Below are positions 25,288-32,036 of a stretch of 64,000 nt of DNA, piece by piece; position 1 is the first letter of the stretch; every line of letters starts with the position of its first letter. The notes under the pieces are model-generated. The model ran no database searches. It was not told the DNA's origin and saw nothing but the letters and a program-made list of their open reading frames with translations. The position numbers and the translations under genes are program-made. The DNA comes from Eubacterium maltosivorans. GTDB lineage: Bacteria; Bacillota; Clostridia; Eubacteriales; Eubacteriaceae. The stretch is taken from positions 682,001-746,000 of the forward strand of contig NZ_CP029487.1 in NCBI RefSeq assembly GCF_002441855.2, read 5' to 3'.

Positions 25288-25500
25288 GTGAATTGTAAGT
25301 GTGAGATGACAAAGGATCAACAAACAAAATTAATAGATCTAATTATATCTTATGGTAAAGACTGTTTTCGCTTAGGTATAAGCGGTTTTGGTGATAATCT
25401 TGATACCGCATTAAGTGAAGAGATGATGTCTTTTTATGTGATATCTGATTATCTTGATTCCCTCAAGATAATCTCTGCTGAAGGTGATGTACATGACTGA
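25288..25500 (+). CDS. Small prophage protein, paralogue of the next gene
   Basis: 70 residues, GTG start with AGGAGG at 25273-25278. There are no membrane segments. It shares the pattern L-x-D-x-I-x-x-YG-x-x-C-x-x-x-G with the 60-residue product of the next gene (residues about 13-32 here), suggesting tandem duplication. The gene is first in the early cluster, overlapping the next by 8 nt. Its position resembles early regulatory or replication-accessory genes of inoviruses. Function unknown. Confidence 0.7.
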   Translation: MNCKCEMTKDQQTKLIDLIISYGKDCFRLGISGFGDNLDTALSEEMMSFYVISDYLDSLKIISAEGDVHD

Positions 25501-25675
25501 CGTAGACTATCAGGCACTTGCTGACCAGATTCTGACCTATGGTATTCTGTGTCAGACCCACGGCGCAACCAATGATTATTTTGTGTTTTTAAAAGAAGCG
25601 CTCCTGTACAATGAAATTTTAGAGGCGCTTTGTAAATATACTATCAAAAAAGAAGAAAAGGAGAAAAACGTATGA
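25493..25675 (+). CDS. Small prophage protein, paralogue of the preceding gene
   Basis: 60 residues from ATG 25493 (AAGGTG 6 nt before). The motif LADQILTYGILCQTHGA echoes LIDLIISYGKDCFRLGI of the upstream protein. The C-terminus is lysine-rich. Its stop overlaps the next start as ATGA, so the cluster is translationally coupled. No recognised family. Confidence 0.7.
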   Translation: MTDVDYQALADQILTYGILCQTHGATNDYFVFLKEALLYNEILEALCKYTIKKEEKEKNV

Positions 25676-25923
25676 CAGAATATGCAATTGTAGGTGTAAA
25701 AATGGTGGATTTTAAGGACAAGGAAGGCAACGCCATTAAAGGCGCATCCCTTTACATTGTCTCAAAAGACAAGAGTGTGATTGGCATGAAAGCCCAGAAA
25801 ATCTGGTTGAATGAAGACATCTGTGACATGCTTGATTTTGATCTGACAAAATCCGTTAACCAGAAGCTTCATGTATTTTTCAATGAATACGGCAAAGTTG
25901 CCGACATTCAATTGATCGCATAA
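25672..25923 (+). CDS. Putative single-stranded DNA-binding protein (gpV-like)
   Basis: 83 residues, predicted nearly all beta: VGVKMVDFKDKEGN, KGASLYIVSKDK, and a final LHVFFNEYGKVADIQLI strand pair that resembles the end of small phage OB-fold ssDNA-binding proteins. Filamentous phages need an abundant protein to coat the progeny strand, and this position just before the coat genes matches gene V of Ff phages. The fold is inferred from pattern only. Confidence 0.6.
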   Translation: MTEYAIVGVKMVDFKDKEGNAIKGASLYIVSKDKSVIGMKAQKIWLNEDICDMLDFDLTKSVNQKLHVFFNEYGKVADIQLIA

Positions 25924-25924
25924 C

Positions 25925-26029
25925 ATGGCCGCGGATATTATGATTCAATACGAGCTTGTGATCTCCGGTTTACTGTTTGGCGGTATCCTTGCTCTGATTG
26001 TGGCCATTGAATGGAGTAAAATACATTGA
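25925..26029 (+). CDS. 34-residue single-span membrane protein (minor coat candidate)
   Basis: ATG 25925 to TGA 26029 encodes a short peptide with one hydrophobic stretch, LVISGLLFGGILALIVAI (residues about 11-28), and a KIH tail. It begins 1 nt after the previous stop. Size and position resemble the tip proteins pVII/pIX of filamentous phages. Confidence 0.6.
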   Translation: MAADIMIQYELVISGLLFGGILALIVAIEWSKIH

Positions 26030-26154
26030 ATGCAGAATTGTTTATCTTTTTTATCCAGGGGATGGGCCTAGGCTTTACCTTTGGAATTGGTGTTTGGTTG
26101 TTCGCTTTTGCGCTCCGTGCTCCACTGGTAGCGTTTAAGAAAGCAATAAGTTAA
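26026..26154 (+). CDS. 42-residue single-span membrane protein (minor coat candidate)
   Basis: A TTG start at 26026 overlaps the previous TGA (TTGA). The product has the hydrophobic run FIFFIQGMGLGFTFGIGVWL and a basic tail (AFKKAIS). GGAG at 26013-26016 is a plausible ribosome-binding site. It pairs with the 34-residue gene as a pVII/pIX-like duo. The start is uncertain. Confidence 0.55.
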   Translation: MNAELFIFFIQGMGLGFTFGIGVWLFAFALRAPLVAFKKAIS

Positions 26155-26173
26155 AGAGAAAGGAGAACCGCTT

Positions 26174-26335
26174 ATGTCAAGTGAAACCCTTACTGGTATT
26201 CAGGGCATTTTTACCACTGCGGCCACCCAGATGGGCGGCATGATGGTGCCCGTCTTAACCGCTGGCGTCGCAATCGCCATCGGTATTCTGGCTTTTACCA
26301 TTGGTAAAAAGCTGCTCAAAAAATCTGTATCTTAA
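26174..26335 (+). CDS. Major-coat-like protein 1 (pVIII-like)
   Basis: 53 residues: a polar N-terminal segment, a hydrophobic span VPVLTAGVAIAIGILAFTIG (residues about 25-44) and a basic C-terminus KKLLKKS. This is the architecture of filamentous-phage major coat proteins, whose basic tail contacts DNA inside the virion. There is no separate cleavable signal peptide. AAAGGAGA precedes ATG 26174. The second gene downstream encodes a near-identical C-terminal half. Confidence 0.8.
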   Translation: MSSETLTGIQGIFTTAATQMGGMMVPVLTAGVAIAIGILAFTIGKKLLKKSVS

Positions 26336-26351
26336 AGAAAGGAGTTAACAC

Positions 26352-26531
26352 ATGCCTACTGTTTTAGAAGAAACTCCATCCATGATTGATAGCATCAGCG
26401 CGATTTTCACCGGCGCTGCCAGTCAGATGGGCGGTATGATGGTACCGGTCTTAACCGCCGGTGTCGCTGTTGCCATTGGTATTCTGGCTTTTACCATTGG
26501 TAAGAAACTGCTGAAAAAGTCTGTAAACTAG
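26352..26531 (+). CDS. Major-coat-like protein 2 (pVIII-like)
   Basis: 59 residues. From QMGGMMVPVLTAG onward it is almost identical to the preceding protein, differing at two positions (AIAIG/AVAIG, S/N at the end). The N-terminal 25 residues differ and are more acidic (LEETPSMIDS). AAAGGAG precedes ATG 26352. A terminator follows directly, as after gene VIII in Ff phages. Which paralogue is the bulk coat protein cannot be told from sequence. Confidence 0.8.
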   Translation: MPTVLEETPSMIDSISAIFTGAASQMGGMMVPVLTAGVAVAIGILAFTIGKKLLKKSVN

Positions 26532-26550
26532 GAATAATCTTTAATCCCCC

Positions 26551-26593
26551 AGCCTGTCGGCCTTCCTCTTAGGTTGGCTGTCAGGCTTTCTTA
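26551..26593 (+). terminator. Terminator after the coat genes
   Basis: AGCCTG/CAGGCT with an inner GGCC/GGTT extension, then TTTCTT. It separates early and coat transcripts from the adsorption and assembly genes, comparable to the central terminator of Ff phages. Confidence 0.7.
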
Positions 26594-26601
26594 TTGCACA
26601 T

Positions 26602-26685
26602 GGGAAGGTAGCTTAAGTGGTAAAGTCTGGCGCGCGCGTAACAAGATTCACTCAGGGTTTGCCGGTTCGAATCCGGCCCTTCTCG
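26602..26685 (+). other. tRNA-like element without an anticodon stem
   Basis: The acceptor stem GGGAAGG (26602-26608) pairs with CCTTCTC (26678-26684; one G.U). The D arm is GCTT-AAGTGGTA-AAGT. The T arm GCCGG-TTCGAAT-CCGGC (26661-26677) has a perfect T loop, and G26685 is in the discriminator position. The 33 nt between D and T arms (containing CGCGCGCG) form no 5-bp anticodon stem that I can find, and no CCA is encoded. It could be a decayed tRNA or a deliberate tRNA mimic. Confidence 0.6.
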
Positions 26686-26693
26686 TTTAGGTT

Positions 26694-26870
26694 TTATAAT
26701 ATAAAGACTACAACTATTACGGCTGTTAATTCAAGTAAGGCTGTTGTTATTTTTGCTATATCTATGTATTTTTTAGATACATTCTTTTGCTTTTTCTTAA
26801 TGATGTAGTCAATTAAAAACATAGATAATAAAATAAAAAAACATATTCTTGTTTTAGTAAGCCCGTCCAT
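26694..26870 (-). CDS. Small two-span membrane protein on the opposite strand
   Basis: 58 residues from ATG 26870 with GGGGTG spaced 6 nt. Two hydrophobic stretches, ICFFILLSMFLIDYI and ALLELTAVIVVVFIL, flank a basic loop (KKKQKNVSKKY). It is the only prophage gene on the minus strand and lies in an AT-rich pocket between the tRNA-like element and the adsorption gene. It may be an accessory gene, for example for superinfection exclusion; this is inference. Confidence 0.5.
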   Translation of the reverse strand: MDGLTKTRICFFILLSMFLIDYIIKKKQKNVSKKYIDIAKITTALLELTAVIVVVFIL

Positions 26871-26922
26871 TATATACACCCCTTTTTATTTTTAATAATA
26901 GCATGTTTTAAGGAGGTTATCA

Positions 26923-28377
26923 ATGGAAATGAACATTGATAAAAGATTTATTTATAAAGTGCTTGTACTTTTTTTGTGCGTGTATTTAGCTTTAATGCCT
27001 GCATTTAGTTACAAGAAAGTACACGCGGCTTTATCAGATAAATTTTATAATTTTTTAAGAATTTCTACAACGCTTATAATCGGCTTACAATCTGTGGGTT
27101 TTATTGGTGACACCACCCTAACCCCCGAAAACCTAACCAACATCTACAACAAAGCTGACGAATACCTACACCAAAACTTTGGCACCGAACTGGAATACGC
27201 CGAAGCCCTCCGCCAGGTCGATCAGCTCGGCCTTGACATTGCCTCCGGTCAAATTTTTGTCCCCGGCAATTACAGCGGTAAGCTCTGGTATTCGTTTTTG
27301 AATGCGGTAAAGGATGTATTATGGTCTGATTCGTATAATGTACCATCAAATGAACAGTTTTTAGGAGTATATGATTCTTACTGTTTTTCATTTTATGGTC
27401 TTAATGGTGGTGAAGGTATAAATATTTATAATGATGCGTGTTTTCCACTTACTACTCCTGGTTGGCAATATGATAGCGATGGTCCAGTTCTTCTGAATCG
27501 AAATTTGTTTAAACCGGGTCAAACAGCCATTAAAGGTTATAAAAGACTCGGTTATATTCATCTTTATCAGTCTGATTCGCTTATAAATCGCGCAGATTTG
27601 TGGGCAGAGCCTGGCAGTTATAGCAGGGTTGTCATGAATTTTTATACTGGTTCCGATCCTAAATACTTGCCAATTTATCAATCTTTTTTTACAGGTGAAT
27701 CCAGTAATACACAATATGTCCCCAATATAACCGCCAAAACCGCCAACAAAGTAAAACTCCCCACCCGTCTGCCGCCATCCGTGATCAACAACATTAACAA
27801 TTATATCGACAACAGCACCGAGAACTTAATCATCGCCCCCACCGCCGATGAGCTCCCCACCCTCCCGGATAACTACAATCCGAACACCGATGACCCGCCT
27901 GATTTTCCCGGTTACGAGGACGTTACGCCCGACCAGGAGCCCACGCCCACACCGACACCGACCCCAGAGCCAACACCCGAACCCACAACGCCGCCCGATT
28001 ATGACGGTTCAAGCTGGATTAAACCGATCGGCGATTTCTTCGCAGGCTTGCTATCTTTTTTAAAGGATGCTCTGATTCCTACTCAAACCGTGGATTTTTC
28101 GCCGCTTCAAAACATGGGCGCGGATGTCTCCGGCAAGTTCCCGTTCTCCCTGCCCGGTGATATTGGAAAGCTCTTCGGTGTGCTCAACGCCGAGCCCATC
28201 CGGCCCCACTTTGAAATGGACTTCGATTTATCAAAAGTCGGGATTCCCGGCGAACCCATCCACTGGGACTTAAACGTGGAACAATGGGACAATGGCGCAG
28301 CCGTGGTCAAGACCGCCCTGTACATCGCCTTTCTGATCGGTCTGGTTTTCATTACAAAGCAGTTTATGCAGAATTGA
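26923..28377 (+). CDS. pIII-like adsorption / minor coat protein
   Basis: 484 residues. A signal peptide covers about residues 1-35 (VLVLFLCVYLALMPAFS). The ectodomain is followed by a Pro/Thr/Glu linker (TPTPTPTPEPTPEPTTPP near 345-362), a C-terminal domain and a final span (TALYIAFLIGLVFIT) with a short basic tail. This is the layout of Ff pIII, which binds the host receptor and releases the virion from the membrane. Base composition switches inside the gene: 27290-27720 is clearly more AT-rich than the flanks. AAGGAGG precedes ATG 26923. Confidence 0.8.
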   Translation: MEMNIDKRFIYKVLVLFLCVYLALMPAFSYKKVHAALSDKFYNFLRISTTLIIGLQSVGFIGDTTLTPENLTNIYNKADEYLHQNFGTELEYAEALRQVDQLGLDIASGQIFVPGNYSGKLWYSFLNAVKDVLWSDSYNVPSNEQFLGVYDSYCFSFYGLNGGEGINIYNDACFPLTTPGWQYDSDGPVLLNRNLFKPGQTAIKGYKRLGYIHLYQSDSLINRADLWAEPGSYSRVVMNFYTGSDPKYLPIYQSFFTGESSNTQYVPNITAKTANKVKLPTRLPPSVINNINNYIDNSTENLIIAPTADELPTLPDNYNPNTDDPPDFPGYEDVTPDQEPTPTPTPTPEPTPEPTTPPDYDGSSWIKPIGDFFAGLLSFLKDALIPTQTVDFSPLQNMGADVSGKFPFSLPGDIGKLFGVLNAEPIRPHFEMDFDLSKVGIPGEPIHWDLNVEQWDNGAAVVKTALYIAFLIGLVFITKQFMQN

Positions 28378-28387
28378 GGTTTTAAAG

Positions 28388-28645
28388 ATGATTGCAGATT
28401 TTTTTATTATGATTATCAATTTCTTTATCTGGCTGATCGCCTCCGTGGTCACCCTGATTACCGCGATCCTGCCTGAAGATCCTTTTCAGACCGTTGATCT
28501 GTCCCTCCCTGTTGAGATTGTCGGCTATATGAACTGGTGTTTTCCGTTCTCCCTGATCGTTGAAACCCTCGCCGTCTGGGGCATGGCCATGATCGCCTGG
28601 TTTGGCATCTCAATTTTATTACGTATCTTTAAGGTGGTGGAATAA
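28388..28645 (+). CDS. pVI-like membrane protein
   Basis: 85 residues with two or three hydrophobic segments (FFIMIINFFIWLIASVVTLITAIL and LIVETLAVWGMAMIAWFGISILL) and a basic end. It lies between the pIII-like and Zot genes, exactly where gene VI sits in Ff phages. The stop overlaps the Zot start region (TAATG). It was assigned by position and topology rather than similarity. Confidence 0.65.
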   Translation: MIADFFIMIINFFIWLIASVVTLITAILPEDPFQTVDLSLPVEIVGYMNWCFPFSLIVETLAVWGMAMIAWFGISILLRIFKVVE

Positions 28646-29439
28646 TGATTAAATGTTATACCGGCGTCCCCGGCGCCGGGAAGTCCCTGCATTCCATGCG
28701 CTTGATTGTCGCTTACCTTCGGGCCGGAAAAAACGTCATCGCCAACTTTCCGGTGAAGATTAATGACATCAAAAAGAACACCGGACACTTTTTCTACGTA
28801 CCCAACAAAGATTTAAGCGTGCCCTATCTACGCACCTTCTGTAAGATGCTCCACGAAGAGGACCGGGAGAACCAGACCCTGCTAATGATTGATGAAGCGT
28901 CCGTAAAATTCAACTGCCGGAACTTCAACGACAAAGACCGCATGCCCTTTCTGGAATTCTTCCCCCAGCACCGCAAGTACGGTTTTGAGATCGTGCTGAT
29001 CTCCCAGAATATGCGCCAAATCGACCGCCAGATAAGAGACCTGATCGAAATTGAAGTAATTCACCGGAAGTTAAACAACTTCTCCCTGTGGGCCATCCTG
29101 CCCTTTCCGCTGTTCGTGGCCATCGAGCGTAACAACGCCATCAAGGCCAAGAACGACCATGAGTTTTTTCTGTATTCCAAGAAAGTAGGTAACCTGTATG
29201 ATACGTTTTATGACTTTACTGAACCGGACCGCATCCGTGATCTTGAGTTGGTTAAAAATGCTGTTCTAGCCTCCGAAATCCCGCTTCACACGGACGATAG
29301 GCCCACCCTGCGTGGGCGCCTGCACGGTACGGGGAAGGGGACGCGAAAGCGGGGCCCCGCCCCGGGCCGCGCGGACGCCCCACAGGCCGACCTTACCGCC
29401 AACGTGAACGCCCTTTTCGAGGACGATGAGGACGATTAA
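28645..29439 (+). CDS. Zot/pI-like filamentous phage assembly ATPase
   Basis: 264 residues. Walker A GVPGAGKS is at residues 7-14, Walker B LLMIDEA at 79-85, and FFPQHRKYGFEIVLISQNMRQIDRQIRDLIE (104-134) is the Zot-family signature. A short hydrophobic stretch LWAILPFPLFVAI (148-160) is a weak membrane candidate. pI powers virion extrusion through the membrane. The last 30 residues are RG-rich then acidic, encoded by a very GC-rich, palindrome-rich stretch (29280-29400). It is the hallmark gene that identifies the element as inovirus-like. Confidence 0.92.
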   Translation: MIKCYTGVPGAGKSLHSMRLIVAYLRAGKNVIANFPVKINDIKKNTGHFFYVPNKDLSVPYLRTFCKMLHEEDRENQTLLMIDEASVKFNCRNFNDKDRMPFLEFFPQHRKYGFEIVLISQNMRQIDRQIRDLIEIEVIHRKLNNFSLWAILPFPLFVAIERNNAIKAKNDHEFFLYSKKVGNLYDTFYDFTEPDRIRDLELVKNAVLASEIPLHTDDRPTLRGRLHGTGKGTRKRGPAPGRADAPQADLTANVNALFEDDEDD

Positions 29440-29794
29440 CTTTAACAGGAATACTCATTAAAACAGGGGCATTCCTGCCAATCTAAACGCCGCCAGGCGT
29501 AACCACTGTTCGCGGAAAAACCGGACAAGGTCAAAATCCGATGTCTGCGGGCTGTTATTTTTGCGCCCAGAATCCGAACCGGACTGCGCGCCCTAATGAC
29601 TAAAAAAGAAAGAGAGTGTAAAAATGAACGCTTTTGATTACTGCCTTTGGCTTGCTGATTGCTTCGGCCGTCGTAGAGTGTCGATATCCAGAAGTTAAAG
29701 CCTACTCGCAGGAAGAGAATAAAATAACCTGTGAGTGCTCCTGCTGTCACTGCAATAGTGCCCCAGGAACGTCAGAAAATTAACAATCGCCCGC
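29440..29794 (+). other. Prophage intergenic region left of the origin
   Basis: No convincing ATG gene is present. A 7-bp hairpin CAGGAAT/ATTCCTG (29446-29477) follows the Zot stop. A frame from TTG 29634 to TAA 29783 encodes 49 residues with a hydrophobic start (LITAFGLLIASAVV-like) and a Cys-rich end (CECSCCHC). An overlapping ATG at 29624 gives only 24 residues. Either could be a small coat or accessory protein, or noncoding; the evidence is weak. Confidence 0.35.
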
Positions 29795-29830
29795 AAGTGT
29801 GCTAAGGTTAGTATTACCCTTAGCACACTT
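29795..29830 (+). other. Rolling-circle origin stem-loop with nonanucleotide TAGTATTAC
   Basis: A perfect 13-bp stem, AAGTGTGCTAAGG (29795-29807) with CCTTAGCACACTT (29818-29830), presents the loop TTAGTATTAC. The nonanucleotide TAGTATTAC (29809-29817) is the conserved nick site of circovirus- and nanovirus-type CRESS-DNA viruses, where Rep cuts between TAGTATT and AC. It lies 114 nt before the CRESS-type rep gene. Confidence 0.92.
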
Positions 29831-29831
29831 C

Positions 29832-29930
29832 TGTGACCTGTGACAAGCAACCATCAAACGGCCAGCTTTAGCCGTTTCTAAAAAGTCGCAACCTTTGTGA
29901 CAAGTGTGACATGTGCCAAAAGCATGTGAC
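29832..29930 (+). repeat. TGTGAC iterons beside the origin
   Basis: Five direct copies of TGTGAC occur at 29832, 29839, 29896, 29905 and 29925. Two are extended to TGTGACAAG. They lie between the origin stem-loop and rep, the usual place for Rep-recognition iterons. A hairpin AAACGGC/GCCGTTT (29856-29877) is interposed. Confidence 0.75.
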
Positions 29931-29944
29931 AAAAGGGGGAAATT

Positions 29945-30892
29945 ATGAAAGATACACGTACACGTAAGTGGCAGATTACGATCAACAATCCACTGGAAAA
30001 AGGCTTTAGCCATGATTATATCAAAGCTCAGCTTGAAAAGTTCAAGTCCTGCGTCTACTGGTGCATGAGTGACGAAGTCGGCGAACAGGAAACCTTTCAC
30101 ACCCATGTTTACATGGCCTGTTCCAACGCGGTCCGCTTCTCCACGGTCAAGAACCGTTTTGCGGGCGCTCACTTCGAGATGGCCCAGGGCACCAGCCAGC
30201 AGAACCGGGACTATGTTTTCAAGGAAGGGAAATGGGCCCATACCTCAAAAGAAGAAACCAACATCAAGGAAAGCCATGAGGAGTGGGGCGAGATGCCCAT
30301 GGAAAGACAGGGACAACGCAACGATATGGCCGACCTGTACGACATGATCAAACAGGGCTATAGCGATTTTGAGATCATGGAAGAAAGCCCGGCTTTCCTT
30401 ATGAACATTGACAAGATCGAAAAAGCCCGGCAGATCATCACCAGCGAAAAGTACAAAAACACCTTCCGGGAACTGGACGTTACCTACATCTACGGAAAGA
30501 CCGGCGCCGGTAAAACCCGTTCTGTCATGGAAAAATACGGCTATCCGAACGTGTTCAGGATTACGGATTACCAGCACCCCTTTGACAATTACCACAGCCA
30601 GGACGTGGTGATCTTTGAAGAATTCCGAAGCAGTTTAAAAATACAGGACATGCTCAACTATCTGGACGGCTACCCGCTGGAGCTGCCTTGCCGGTACGCC
30701 AATAAATACGCCTGCTATACCAAGGTCTATATCATTACGAATATTCCTTTTGAAGAGCAGTACGATAATGTTCAGCATGTCAGCCCGGAGACCTTCAACG
30801 CCTTTAAGCGTCGCATACACAAAATCCTGCATTACAAAGAGAAGAACAAAATCGAAAAAGAAGATTACTTTGATCAGATGAGCTTGATATAA
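29945..30892 (+). CDS. rep: CRESS-DNA-virus-like replication initiator Rep
   Basis: 315 residues. The HUH endonuclease shows motif I WQITINNP (residues 9-16), motif II HTH (52-54) in FHTHVYMA, and motif III YVFK (90-93) with the nicking Tyr90. The SF3 helicase shows Walker A GKTGAGKT (184-191), Walker B VVIFEEF (221-227) and motif C IITNIP (263-268). This two-domain layout is that of Reps from circoviruses, geminiviruses and related bacterial pCRESS plasmids, not of Ff gpII. All motifs are intact. It would nick the nearby TAGTATTAC origin. Confidence 0.95.
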   Translation: MKDTRTRKWQITINNPLEKGFSHDYIKAQLEKFKSCVYWCMSDEVGEQETFHTHVYMACSNAVRFSTVKNRFAGAHFEMAQGTSQQNRDYVFKEGKWAHTSKEETNIKESHEEWGEMPMERQGQRNDMADLYDMIKQGYSDFEIMEESPAFLMNIDKIEKARQIITSEKYKNTFRELDVTYIYGKTGAGKTRSVMEKYGYPNVFRITDYQHPFDNYHSQDVVIFEEFRSSLKIQDMLNYLDGYPLELPCRYANKYACYTKVYIITNIPFEEQYDNVQHVSPETFNAFKRRIHKILHYKEKNKIEKEDYFDQMSLI

Positions 30893-30996
30893 ACAGCTAA
30901 ACTTTTAAAAAACGCCTTTACCGGCTCGGATCAGCGCCGCTGGCCTGATCATTTTGTGTTAAAATATTGTTTTGTACGTTATAGGGGGTAACGATC
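30893..30996 (+). terminator. rep-transposase intergenic region with a hairpin
   Basis: GATCAG (30929-30934) pairs with CTGATC (30945-30950), followed by ATTTTGTGTT, a possible weak terminator for rep. No copy of the prophage terminal inverted repeat is visible here, so the transposase is not flanked by its own two ends. Confidence 0.45.
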
Positions 30997-32028
30997 ATGG
31001 GACAGCATTTGACAGAACGTGAACGGTATAAAATTGAAAATTGGTTGGAAGAAAAGGTAAGTAAAGCCGATATTGCCCGCAGGTTGAATAAATCTTACTC
31101 GGCGGTCTGCCGTGAGATTAAACGGGGAACACTTAAACAGATTGCTCGCGGAAATTATCGGGATATCTTTGTCTATAAAGCCGACTATGCGCAGTTAAAG
31201 CACCTTGAAACCTGTGAAGCTAAAGGGCGCAGGCGTACTTTTGAACAATCCTCTGAAATGAAAACTGTCTTAATCCGTTTACTGAAAAAAGGTTATTCGC
31301 CGGAAGCTGCGGCTTATCTCCTGAAGCGTGATTATCACGTTCAGATCAGCTATAAAACGATTTATAATGCGGTTATACATAAAGACTTAGATGGTCTTAA
31401 AATGTCGGATTTACCCTATCATAAACGTAAAAAAACCGTCTACCAAAGACAGCCAAAGAAAGTAGCGGTTAACCGCCGTCCCATTACAGAACGTCCCGAA
31501 CATATTAATAATCGTGATGAATTTGGGCACTGGGAAATGGATTGTATTTTATCCGGCCAGTGTACCACTTCAACGGCCGCTTTGCTCGTCATTACGGAAC
31601 GCTTAACCCGTTACTCCTACGTCTATAAAATGCCGAATAAAAAACAGGAAAGCGTCAAGGCCTGTCTCGATGATCTGGAACAGACCTTTCATCATGCTTT
31701 CCCGCTGGTTTTTAAATCCATTACCATGGACAATGGCACAGAGTTTATCAATCAATCTTTGATTGAAGGTTCCATACTAAATGAGGATTTTAAGCGCACC
31801 GTTGCTTATTACTGCCATGCTTATTCTGCTTTTGAACGCGGCAGTAATGAAAACTATAATCGCTTTATCAGGCGTTTTATACCCAAAGGGGCTAACATCG
31901 CAAAAATAAGCAAAGCTACTATCAAAGAGATTACCGACTTTATCAATAATTATCCGCGGAAAATGTTCAAATTTCAAAGCTCTAGCTATTATCTTAAGAA
32001 CGCCCTTTCGGATTTGAACTTATTGTAA
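30997..32028 (+). CDS. IS30-family DDE transposase (probable prophage integrase)
   Basis: 343 residues. The N-terminal HTH_38-type domain (LTERERYKIENWLEE, KADIARRLNKSYSAVCREIKRG) precedes an RNase-H-like DDE core with Asp182 in HWEMDC, Asp245 in ITMDNGTEF and Glu280 in AFERGSNEN. The D-E spacing is 34, as in IS30. It appears full-length. Because the terminal repeats bracket the whole phage and not this gene alone, it probably mobilises the phage genome, as IS30-type transposases are thought to do for Spiroplasma plectroviruses. GGGGGT precedes the ATG. Confidence 0.93.
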   Translation: MGQHLTERERYKIENWLEEKVSKADIARRLNKSYSAVCREIKRGTLKQIARGNYRDIFVYKADYAQLKHLETCEAKGRRRTFEQSSEMKTVLIRLLKKGYSPEAAAYLLKRDYHVQISYKTIYNAVIHKDLDGLKMSDLPYHKRKKTVYQRQPKKVAVNRRPITERPEHINNRDEFGHWEMDCILSGQCTTSTAALLVITERLTRYSYVYKMPNKKQESVKACLDDLEQTFHHAFPLVFKSITMDNGTEFINQSLIEGSILNEDFKRTVAYYCHAYSAFERGSNENYNRFIRRFIPKGANIAKISKATIKEITDFINNYPRKMFKFQSSSYYLKNALSDLNLL

Positions 32029-32036
32029 TTTATTTC

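Noticed and set aside
26602-26685. A functional tRNA gene
   Set aside because: No anticodon stem can be formed from the 33 nt between the D and T arms, so it was recorded only as a tRNA-like element.
27940-28010. CRISPR or microsatellite array
   Set aside because: The short CCGACACC-type repeats are in frame and encode the Pro/Thr/Glu linker of the adsorption protein.
29780-30241. 153-codon open frame on the minus strand across the origin and rep
   Set aside because: It lies opposite the well-supported rep frame and origin hairpin, with no ribosome-binding site or recognisable motif.
30997-32028. Transposase as a separate IS30 insertion inside the phage
   Set aside because: No terminal inverted repeats or target duplication flank the gene itself; the matching repeats lie at the ends of the whole prophage. 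This remains a hypothesis, treated under findings.
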